Source: Thiosocius teredinicola
Lineage (GTDB): Bacteria; Pseudomonadota; Gammaproteobacteria; Chromatiales; Chromatiaceae
NCBI RefSeq assembly: GCF_002009425.1
Contig: NZ_CP019936.1
Location: 3,459,297 to 3,523,296, forward strand
DNA: 64,000 bases
Reading direction: 5' to 3'
Shown: one piece after another, positions 57,055-64,000 of the stretch
Layout: each line of letters starts with the position of its first letter
How positions within the stretch are numbered: the first letter of the stretch is position 1
Program-made: the position numbers and the translations under genes
The notes under the pieces: model-generated
The model's database searches: none
The model's input: only the letters and a program-made list of their open reading frames with translations
Told to the model about the DNA's origin: nothing

Positions 57055-58250
57055 AATCGACGACCCTCGCACGCCTTGTCGTATTCGCTGCGTTGGCCGT
57101 CGGCTTTGTGTTTATCGGCTGGCAGCTGTTGCAGACGGCGCCGACCAGCAAACGCGAGCGACCGACCGCGCCGACGCCGTTGGTCGATGTCATCGACTCC
57201 TCGCCCAATGCCTATCCGCTTACGCTCGAAGCCGCAGGCACCGTGGGCAGCGCACTGCAACTGGAGATCCGCCCCCAGGTAGGCGGGCGAATAGTGCAGA
57301 TGCACCCGGACTTCGAACCCGGCGGCCACATCGCCGCAAACACGCAGGTGCTGCAGATCGAGCGTGCCGACTACGAACTCGCGGTTGACGCCGCCAAGGC
57401 CGAGATCGCCAAGGCGCAGGCCGACATGGCCTTGGAGAAGGGCCGGCGTGTCGTGGCGCAGGAGGAATTGGCCAGCCTCGGCGGCAGCCTCAAGTTCGAT
57501 GCCGAGTCCGAGGCGCTCGCGCTGCGCCAACCTCAATTGCGCCAGGTCCAGGCGGAACTCGAGGCGGCACGCAATCAACTCGAACAGGCCGAACTCGACC
57601 TGCAACGCACGACCCTGTCCCTGCCCTACGATGTGATCGTTCTCGAGCGCGTCCGCGTCACCGGCGAAGTCGTTGCCGCGCGCGAACTGGTGGGACGCGT
57701 TGCCAGGGCCGACGAGTATTGGATCGAGCTGCGTTCGTTACCCGCAAGGATCGCTTACCTGAAGGCGCGCAGCAACGGCGCACCGGGTTCCACCGTGCGT
57801 GTGCGGACCCACGACGGCGAAGTGCTTGGCGAAATCATCCGCATCCGTGCCGATCTTGCTGCCGACTCCCGCTTGGCCGGGGCCATCGCATCCGTGCCGA
57901 TCGACGCGCAGTCGCGCGACAAGCTGCTGTTGGGCAGCTATGTCGAGGCGACGATAGAGGCCGGTGACATGCCGCAGGTGATCAAGGTGCCGCGGCGCGC
58001 CTTGCGCGACAACCGAAAGGTGTGGGTCGTGGATGCCGAAGACCGACTGCAGGTGCGTGCGGCCGAGGTACGCTGGGAGTCGGGGCAGCACTTTCTGCTC
58101 GACGTAAACACTGTAGAGCCCGGCGATCGCGTCGTCGTCAGTCGAATCGGCGGCTTGATCACGGGTGCGCAGGTACGCTCCAGACAGGTCGACGTGGAAA
58201 CCGGCGAGTTGCTCGATGACGCTGCGTCCGAAGGCTCAAGGGATGACTGA
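57051..58250 (+). CDS. RND efflux periplasmic adaptor (MFP/HlyD family)
   Basis: A 399-residue membrane-fusion protein. N-terminal anchor (LVVFAALAVGFVFIGWQLL), a barrel-hinge/lipoyl half with LEIRPQVGGRIVQMHPDFEPGG, a long alpha-hairpin (about 100-185), then the returning lipoyl half LDLQRTTLSLPYDVIV with RVRVTGEVVAARELVG and the beta-barrel. It links the inner membrane pump to the OprM-type channel. The 8-base overlap with the permease gene supports an operon. Confidence 0.9.
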   Translation: MKSTTLARLVVFAALAVGFVFIGWQLLQTAPTSKRERPTAPTPLVDVIDSSPNAYPLTLEAAGTVGSALQLEIRPQVGGRIVQMHPDFEPGGHIAANTQVLQIERADYELAVDAAKAEIAKAQADMALEKGRRVVAQEELASLGGSLKFDAESEALALRQPQLRQVQAELEAARNQLEQAELDLQRTTLSLPYDVIVLERVRVTGEVVAARELVGRVARADEYWIELRSLPARIAYLKARSNGAPGSTVRVRTHDGEVLGEIIRIRADLAADSRLAGAIASVPIDAQSRDKLLLGSYVEATIEAGDMPQVIKVPRRALRDNRKVWVVDAEDRLQVRAAEVRWESGQHFLLDVNTVEPGDRVVVSRIGGLITGAQVRSRQVDVETGELLDDAASEGSRDD

Positions 58251-61200
58251 ACCGGATCGCCGTTTTGCACTGGTGACCTGGATGGCGGGCAACCCCGTCG
58301 CCGCCAACCTGTTGATGTTTGCATTGCTCCTCGGTGGCATCCTCGGCTTTTCGGAGATTCGCCAAGAGATCACCCCGGACTTCTCACTGAATTCGGTGCA
58401 GGTCACCGTACGTTACCCGGGCGCCACCCCCAAAGAGGTCGAAGAAGGGATCGTAGTCGCGATCGAAAAAGAGATCGCCGGCATCAGCGGTATTGCGAAA
58501 GTGGAGTCGACGGCGAACGTCGCGGCAGGCAGCGTGACGGCGGAACTCAGCGATGACGCGGAACCGACCGAAGTGTTGCAGGATGTGCGAAGCGCCGTTT
58601 CTCGCATCACCTCGTTTCCCGACGACATCGAACCGCCGCAGGTCAGTCTGCGGGAACACGGCATCTATGTCGTCAGCATTGCCATCGCCGCCGACATTTC
58701 GCCCAACGACATGTTCGAACTGAGCGAGAAACTGCGGCGCGAAATCCAGCTGCTGCCCGGGGTTTCCGAGATCGATATCCGCGGTCGTCGTGACCCACAG
58801 ATCAACATCAATATCGATCAACAGCAGCTGCGGGCACTCGATCTGACGTTGGCGGAGATCGCCAGAACCGTGCGCGATTCCGCGCGCGATATACCTGCCG
58901 GACAGATCTACACCAACGACGGTGCCATCTTGTTGAGGACCGAAGGTCGACGGATTCGCGCGCAGGAGTTCGCCACCATCCCGGTCAAAGTGTTGGACGA
59001 CGGCTCGAATGTCGTGCTGGGCGATATCGCCCGACTGGTCGACGGCTTCGCCGGTACCGGCCTGCTGTTTCAGTTCAATGGCCGGCCGGGCAGCCGGCTC
59101 GATGTCTATCAGACAGAGAAGGAACGCCCGGTGGTGCTCGCCGCAAAGCTGCGCGAGATGGTTGAGGCATGGAACCGCGAGCTGCCGGACAGCATTGAGG
59201 TCAGCATTCACAATGACCGCTCGGAACGCTATGCCGAGCGTCGCGACATTCTATTGAAGAACGGCGCTATCGGCCTGGCGCTGGTGGTGCTGACGCTCGG
59301 CATCTTCCTGAACGCACGCCTGGCGTTCTGGGTTGCGGTATCGATCCCGGTCGTCTTCATCGGCAGTTTCGCCTTGCTGCCCGAAGTCGATGTGACCCTG
59401 AACATGATCTCGATGTTCGCGTTCATCCTGACCTTGGGCATCGTCGTCGACGATGCCATCATCGTCGGCGAAAACATCTTCGCCAAACGCGAGATCGGCG
59501 TGCCGATACGCGAGGCCGTTGCCGATGGTGTGCGCGAGATGGTGGTGCCCGTGCTGTACGCTGTCGGCACCAACATCATCGCGTTCGTACCGTTGATCTT
59601 CGTGCCGGGTTCGACCGGCCAGTACCTCAGACACCTGCCGATCGTCGCCAGCGTGGTGTTCGCCGTGTCGGTCATCGAGGCGCTGCTCGTCTTGCCGGCG
59701 CACCTGAACTCGCCGCAACGTGCCAAGCCGTCGGCATGGCAATCGTTCGTTGGTCGTTTCAAGCGAACCAAGCGTTTCCACGATCGCATTGCGGACAGTC
59801 TCGATCATCTGCGCGATGGCCTGTTCATGCGCACGCTCAACCTGGCGATCCGCGAACGCTATCTGACAGTGCTCGTGTTCAGCGGTCTGATGGCGATCGT
59901 TGTCATCTGGTTCCAGTCAGGGCGCATCGATCTGTCATGGAATCCGCAGATCCCGGGAAACCGGGTCGACGCAGAGGTCGAGCTCCCGGTGGATGTCTCG
60001 CTCAACGAAACACGCGCCGTGGTCGCGCGCATCGAAGCCGCTGCATTGCGCGCGGTCGACCGGCTCGGCAATCGAGAAGAACATATCGAGAGCTGGTTTA
60101 CCCGTGCTGGCTGGCGACGCGCGAGCTACGGCGATGTCAACGTCTACCTGGTTCCCGACGATCAACGCCCATTCACCCAAGAAGAGTTCACGCGTATCTG
60201 GCGAGAAGAAGTGGGCGACCTGCCGGAAGCCAAGTCGCTGTTCTTTGAATACCTGGTCGGGCCCGGCGGGAATCAAGGACTGCGAATCAATCTGTCGCAC
60301 GTCTCAACGCCTTTGCTGGAGGCCGCCGCGCGAGAACTCGCCGATGAGCTAAGCCAGATATCCGGCGTGGTCGATATCAGTGACGGAACCGGCGAAGGCA
60401 AGCGTCAGATCGAGTTCAAGCTGACACCTCAAGGCCGGGCAATCGGCCTGACCGAAGCCTCGTTGGGGCGACAGATCCGCAACGCCTTTTATGGGGCCGA
60501 AGCGTTTCGCTTTATTCGCGACGGCTACGAACTCAAAGTGATGGTGCGCCTGGCCCACGCCAACCGCCGAACTGTGGAAGATATCGGGCGACTGATCGTG
60601 CGCGGCCGCGACGGGGTGGAAATGCCGTTAAGCGTCGCGGCCACCTTCAGCGAAGGCAAAGCGTACAACGCCATCTATCGCGAAGGCGGAAAACGCACGC
60701 TGACGGTCACAGGCAGCTTCGACAGCAAGACCGCCAACACCCGCGTGATACGCAACCTGCTCGAATCTCAGATCCTGCCGGAAATAAGCGCGCGCTTTCC
60801 CGGCCTGGAATGGGGATTCAGCGGTGGCCGCCGCGACAGGGAGCAGGCACTCAACGGCATTCTTGACGGCTTGATGTGGTCGCTGCTGGCCATCTTCGCA
60901 CTGACCGCTGCCTTGTTCCGCAGCTATGCCCAGGCGGTGATCATCATGTTGACCATCCCCTACTCGGTCGCGGCCGCCGTGGCCGGGCACATCATGTTGG
61001 GTTTCGACCTGAGCTCCGTGAGCGTATTCGGCATGATCGCGTTGGGCGGACTCGTTGTGAACGGCGCATTGGTGCTGACTTTGCGTTACAACGAGCTGCG
61101 ACCGATCGACCCGGCCAACGCATTACGCGACGCGGCCCGCGGCCGCTTTCGTCCGATCGTGCTGACCTCACTGACCACTACCGCCGGCTTGTTCCCGATG

Positions 61201-61374
61201 TTGTTCGAGACCTCGACACAGGCGCTGTTCCTGGTGCCTATGGCGATTGCGCTGAGCTTCGGAACGATCGCGTCGACCTTCGTGGTGCTGTTGCTGATAC
61301 CGGCACTGCATGCCATATGGGCCGACATCCGCAACCTGCTGGGGTTGTCACCGCCACTGGGCGACAAAGGGTGA
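58243..61374 (+). CDS. RND efflux pump permease (AcrB family)
   Basis: A 1043-residue inner membrane transporter with the expected twelve helices in two repeats and two large periplasmic loops. Signatures: N-terminal NPVAANLLMFALLLGGIL, NIDQQQLRALDLTLAEIARTV, membrane helix 4 VDVTLNMISMFAFILTLGIVVDDAIIVGE with the conserved proton-relay Asp pair, and FVPLIFVPGSTGQYLR. The start MTEPDRRF is 8 bases before the end of the adaptor; an in-frame upstream ATG at 58165 lies inside it. The substrate is unknown. No adjacent regulator is present. Confidence 0.92.
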   Translation: MTEPDRRFALVTWMAGNPVAANLLMFALLLGGILGFSEIRQEITPDFSLNSVQVTVRYPGATPKEVEEGIVVAIEKEIAGISGIAKVESTANVAAGSVTAELSDDAEPTEVLQDVRSAVSRITSFPDDIEPPQVSLREHGIYVVSIAIAADISPNDMFELSEKLRREIQLLPGVSEIDIRGRRDPQININIDQQQLRALDLTLAEIARTVRDSARDIPAGQIYTNDGAILLRTEGRRIRAQEFATIPVKVLDDGSNVVLGDIARLVDGFAGTGLLFQFNGRPGSRLDVYQTEKERPVVLAAKLREMVEAWNRELPDSIEVSIHNDRSERYAERRDILLKNGAIGLALVVLTLGIFLNARLAFWVAVSIPVVFIGSFALLPEVDVTLNMISMFAFILTLGIVVDDAIIVGENIFAKREIGVPIREAVADGVREMVVPVLYAVGTNIIAFVPLIFVPGSTGQYLRHLPIVASVVFAVSVIEALLVLPAHLNSPQRAKPSAWQSFVGRFKRTKRFHDRIADSLDHLRDGLFMRTLNLAIRERYLTVLVFSGLMAIVVIWFQSGRIDLSWNPQIPGNRVDAEVELPVDVSLNETRAVVARIEAAALRAVDRLGNREEHIESWFTRAGWRRASYGDVNVYLVPDDQRPFTQEEFTRIWREEVGDLPEAKSLFFEYLVGPGGNQGLRINLSHVSTPLLEAAARELADELSQISGVVDISDGTGEGKRQIEFKLTPQGRAIGLTEASLGRQIRNAFYGAEAFRFIRDGYELKVMVRLAHANRRTVEDIGRLIVRGRDGVEMPLSVAATFSEGKAYNAIYREGGKRTLTVTGSFDSKTANTRVIRNLLESQILPEISARFPGLEWGFSGGRRDREQALNGILDGLMWSLLAIFALTAALFRSYAQAVIIMLTIPYSVAAAVAGHIMLGFDLSSVSVFGMIALGGLVVNGALVLTLRYNELRPIDPANALRDAARGRFRPIVLTSLTTTAGLFPMLFETSTQALFLVPMAIALSFGTIASTFVVLLLIPALHAIWADIRNLLGLSPPLGDKG

Positions 61375-61417
61375 AGCGCGGCGCCTCGCACCGCATGTAG
61401 AGGCTATGCCGACCGGC

Positions 61418-61714
61418 TCAGCCGGTGGCCTTGGCCTTGCCGGCAGGCTTGCGACGCCGCGTCGCTTTCGGCTTCGCCGGTTTCTGCGGCCGCAAGGTAT
61501 CCAGCGTCTCGCCGATCAGTTTACCCAACGTCTGGTAGGTCTTGATCTGCGCGCGCTGATAACAGGTGTCTTCGGTATCTCTGGCCAGCGATAGCCTGGC
61601 CTCAAAAAATGCCAAATCCGCCTCGAGCGAAAAAATGTCCACTCGTCCTCCAAACAACATTGGCGCCTGAGTTCCCATGTGACTGATTTTAGCAATGAAA
61701 TCCGGCCAATCCAT
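61418..61714 (-). CDS. Small basic-tailed protein of unknown function
   Basis: Not recognised. A 98-residue protein with a helical first half (FIAKISHMGTQAPMLF, then DLAFFEARLSLARDTEDTC) and a Lys/Arg/Pro/Ala-rich tail (RPQKPAKPKATRRRKPAGK) typical of nucleic-acid or anionic-polymer binding. The start MDWPDF has no strong ribosome binding site; starts at 61678 or 61753 are possible. It converges on the RND permease gene. Confidence 0.5.
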   Translation of the reverse strand: MDWPDFIAKISHMGTQAPMLFGGRVDIFSLEADLAFFEARLSLARDTEDTCYQRAQIKTYQTLGKLIGETLDTLRPQKPAKPKATRRRKPAGKAKATG

Positions 61715-61717
61715 GAT

Positions 61718-61734
61718 CTGTTTAAAAAAAACAG
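61718..61734. repeat. A/T-centred inverted repeat before the small gene
   Basis: CTGTTT (61718-61723) and AAACAG (61729-61734) flank five A residues, 4 bases before the proposed start of the small gene. It may be a binding site or just part of a low-complexity patch. Confidence 0.3.
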
Positions 61735-61797
61735 TATCCCCCCGTTCAGACAATGGTCCTAATAAAAATTTATCGACCTATTGGCGGAAAATCGCTG

Positions 61798-61806
61798 TGC
61801 TAGACT
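61798..61806 (+). promoter_or_regulatory. Extended -10 promoter of sucA
   Basis: TG-C-TAGACT forms an extended -10 element 68 bases before the sucA start. The best -35-like sequence TTGGCG (61781-61786) is only 14 bases upstream, so the site would rely on the extended -10. Confidence 0.35.
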
Positions 61807-61873
61807 CCTTGTAACCTCCCGGTCACCCGGGAATTTTCGCTTTTTTGCCACAACTTTGGGTGGTCGTCCTAAA

Positions 61874-64000
61874 ATGTCCGAGTTTCTCGACCGTCTACGC
61901 CGCTCGTCTGCGTTTTACGGCGCCAATGCGCCTTTTATCGAAGATCTGTTCGAAGCGTTCCTCGAAGATCCGAACAGTGTTCCTGAAAACTGGCGCAAAA
62001 CATTCGAGAAGCTGCCCCCGGTCAACGGCGGGGATACGCCCGATTTCTCGCACCGTCGGGTCCAGGAAGACTTCCTTCAACTGGCCACCGACGCCAAATC
62101 GCGTATGCCGTGCAGCAGCGGGCTATCTGCGGCTGCCGCCGAACGCCAGGCCAAGGTGCTGCGGCTGATCAACGCCTACCGCGTACGCGGCCACCAGAAT
62201 GCCAACCTCGACCCCCTGAATCTCAAACAGAACTTCCCGCTACCCGACCTGCAGCCCTCGTACTACGGGCTCGCGCAAGACGACATGGACGCGGTGTTCA
62301 ACACCGGTTCACTGTTCGCCCCCGACCAGCTGCCGCTGAAAGACATTCTCGACCTGGTGCGCGAAGCCTATACCGGCAACGTTGGTTCCGAGTACATGCA
62401 TATCACCAACACGGAAGAGAAACGCTGGATTCAACAGCGGCTCGAGTTCTACCGTGTCAAACCGGAGCTGGACGACGACCAGCGCCGCTGGATTCTGCAC
62501 CTGCTGACCGCGGCGGAAGGCATCGAAAAGTTCATGCATGCCCGTTATGTCGGCCAGAAGCGCTTCTCTCTTGAGGGCAGCGAGTCTCTGATCCCGATGC
62601 TCGACGAGCTGATTCAGCGCGCCGGCCGCGACGGATCGCGTGAAGTCGTGATCGGCATGGCGCACCGCGGCCGCCTCAATGTACTGACGAATATCATCGG
62701 CAAACCGCCGGCGCAGATATTCGATGAGTTCGAGGGGCGCCGTCAGGCGATCGATGAAGGCATCCTGTCGTCGGGCGACGTGAAGTACCACAAAGGTTTC
62801 TCAAACGACGTCGACACCCCCGGAGGCCTGGTGCACATCACGCTCGGCTTCAACCCCTCGCACCTGGAGATCATCAGCCCGGTTATCCACGGCTCGGTAC
62901 GCGCACGCCAGCAACGCCGGCGCGACCGCAAAGGCGAACAGGTATTGCCGATCATCCTGCATGGTGATGCGGCCTTCGCCGGACAGGGCGTGAACATGGA
63001 AATGTTCAACATGTCGCAGGCGCGTGGCTATACGGTCGGCGGCACCGTGCACATCGTGATCAACAACCAGATCGGTTTCACCACCAGCAACACGCTGGAC
63101 AGCCGCTCGACCGCGTACTGCACCGACGTGGCGAAGATGGTTCAGGCACCGATCTTCCATGTGAACGGCGATGACCCGGAAGCGGTTATCTTCGTCACCC
63201 GGATGGCGATCGACTACCGCAACCGGTTCCGCAAGGATGTCGTGATTGACCTGATTTCGTACCGTCGCCACGGCCACAACGAGGCCGACGAACCGGCGGT
63301 TACGCAGCCGATGATGTATCAGAAGATCCGCAACCATCAGCCGACGCGCGCAGCCTATGCCGATCAGCTGATCGCCGACCAACTGGTCACGCCGGCAGAA
63401 GCTCAGAAATACGTCGAAGACATTCGCGCCGAGTTCGAGCGCGGTCACTGCGTTGGCCGCCCAACGGTGTGTAGGGTCGACAACCCGTTGCACGTCGACT
63501 GGACGAAGTATCGTGGCGTACGTTGGACGGATCCGGCCGATACCGGATTCGATGCCGAACGCTTCGAGGCGCTCGCCGGCCAGATCGTCACCCCGCCAGG
63601 TGATTTCAACCTGCACCCGCGGGTCAAACGCATCATGGAAGACCGTCGCTTGATGGCACAAGGCGACAAGCTCGCCGACTGGGGTTTCGCCGAAAACATG
63701 GCCTACGCCACGCTGCTCGACCAGGGCGTGCCGATTCGTATCTCCGGACAAGACTGCCGTCGCGGCACCTTCTTCCATCGCCACGCGATGCTGCGTAACC
63801 AGGACACCGGCGCCAGCTATATACCGCTGCGCCACCTACACAAAGGTCAGCCGAACTTCACCGTGATCGACTCGGTGCTGTCCGAAGAAGCAGTGCTTGC
63901 CTACGAATACGGCTACGCCACAGCCGACCCGAAGGCGCTGACGATCTGGGAAGGCCAGTTCGGCGATTTCGCCAATGGTGCCCAGGTAGTGATCGATCAG
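61874..64000 (+). CDS. sucA: 2-oxoglutarate dehydrogenase E1 component (partial, continues beyond window)
   Basis: First 709 codons of the thiamin-diphosphate decarboxylase of the 2-oxoglutarate dehydrogenase complex. Landmarks in order: N-terminal SEFLDRLRRSSAFYGANAPF, GSEYMHITNTEEKRW, catalytic GMAHRGRLNVLTNIIGKP near residue 260, HGDAAFAGQG (thiamin/Mg site), HIVINNQIGFTTSN, and SYRRHGHNEADEPAVTQP. The reading frame is intact to the last base. The gene lies after an RND efflux operon, and no sdh genes are upstream, unlike the common sdh-suc order. Confidence 0.96.
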   Translation, partial: MSEFLDRLRRSSAFYGANAPFIEDLFEAFLEDPNSVPENWRKTFEKLPPVNGGDTPDFSHRRVQEDFLQLATDAKSRMPCSSGLSAAAAERQAKVLRLINAYRVRGHQNANLDPLNLKQNFPLPDLQPSYYGLAQDDMDAVFNTGSLFAPDQLPLKDILDLVREAYTGNVGSEYMHITNTEEKRWIQQRLEFYRVKPELDDDQRRWILHLLTAAEGIEKFMHARYVGQKRFSLEGSESLIPMLDELIQRAGRDGSREVVIGMAHRGRLNVLTNIIGKPPAQIFDEFEGRRQAIDEGILSSGDVKYHKGFSNDVDTPGGLVHITLGFNPSHLEIISPVIHGSVRARQQRRRDRKGEQVLPIILHGDAAFAGQGVNMEMFNMSQARGYTVGGTVHIVINNQIGFTTSNTLDSRSTAYCTDVAKMVQAPIFHVNGDDPEAVIFVTRMAIDYRNRFRKDVVIDLISYRRHGHNEADEPAVTQPMMYQKIRNHQPTRAAYADQLIADQLVTPAEAQKYVEDIRAEFERGHCVGRPTVCRVDNPLHVDWTKYRGVRWTDPADTGFDAERFEALAGQIVTPPGDFNLHPRVKRIMEDRRLMAQGDKLADWGFAENMAYATLLDQGVPIRISGQDCRRGTFFHRHAMLRNQDTGASYIPLRHLHKGQPNFTVIDSVLSEEAVLAYEYGYATADPKALTIWEGQFGDFANGAQVVIDQ

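Overview
The window is a contiguous, gene-dense, GC-rich stretch of a chromosome that looks gammaproteobacterial. Evidence for this is the Pseudomonas/Vibrio-like flagellar layout (flgA/flgMN next to cheV-cheR and flgBCDEFGHIJKL, with sigma-54 and sigma-28 promoter sequences), a FimV/HubP-type protein, a CCA-encoding tRNA-Arg and sucA. No phage, insertion sequence or CRISPR array was seen. A sulfur-oxidising Chromatiales-like lineage is possible from one Gly/Tyr-rich protein, but this is only a guess.

Region 1 (1-18.9 kb) is a flagellin and flagellin-glycosylation island. A short flagellin gene behind a sigma-54 promoter is followed on the + strand by a Maf-type (DUF115) flagellin glycosyltransferase, a repeat protein, a radical SAM enzyme, three GT2 glycosyltransferases and a methyltransferase. 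Facing them on the - strand is a nonulosonic acid operon: pseB, pseC, a sialidase-like propeller protein, pseI, a fused nucleotidyltransferase-PseG protein, a HAD phosphatase and an ATP-grasp enzyme broken by a one-base frameshift, then a UDP-xylose synthase gene. No PseH-type acetyltransferase is present. The set suggests that an unusual pseudaminic-acid-like sugar is made, activated and put on flagellin together with other sugars.

Region 2 (19.2-28.6 kb) holds fimV, a GMC oxidoreductase with its small Tat-exported subunit, a ParA ATPase overlapping a CHAD-domain (polyphosphate-associated) protein, and an unusual OmpA-type protein with Pro-rich Asp-Trp-Val repeats and a Gly/Trp/Tyr-rich segment. 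A 54-residue gene with a very strong ribosome binding site follows.

Region 3 (28.7-42.7 kb) is the rod/hook operon flgBCDEFGHIJKL, the chemotaxis pair cheV-cheR, and flgA-flgM-flgN. Promoter matches support a layered cascade: sigma-54 sites before flgB and flgG, sigma-28 sites before cheV and flgM.

Region 4 (42.8-64 kb) starts with tRNA-Arg(CCU), then three exported-protein genes of unknown role (NHL propeller, an unrecognised protein, a large WG-repeat protein), an XdhC/IorB/IorA molybdenum hydroxylase set with a divergent AraC regulator, a TauE/SafE permease, a complete RND efflux tripartite operon, a small unknown gene and the start of sucA, which runs off the window end.
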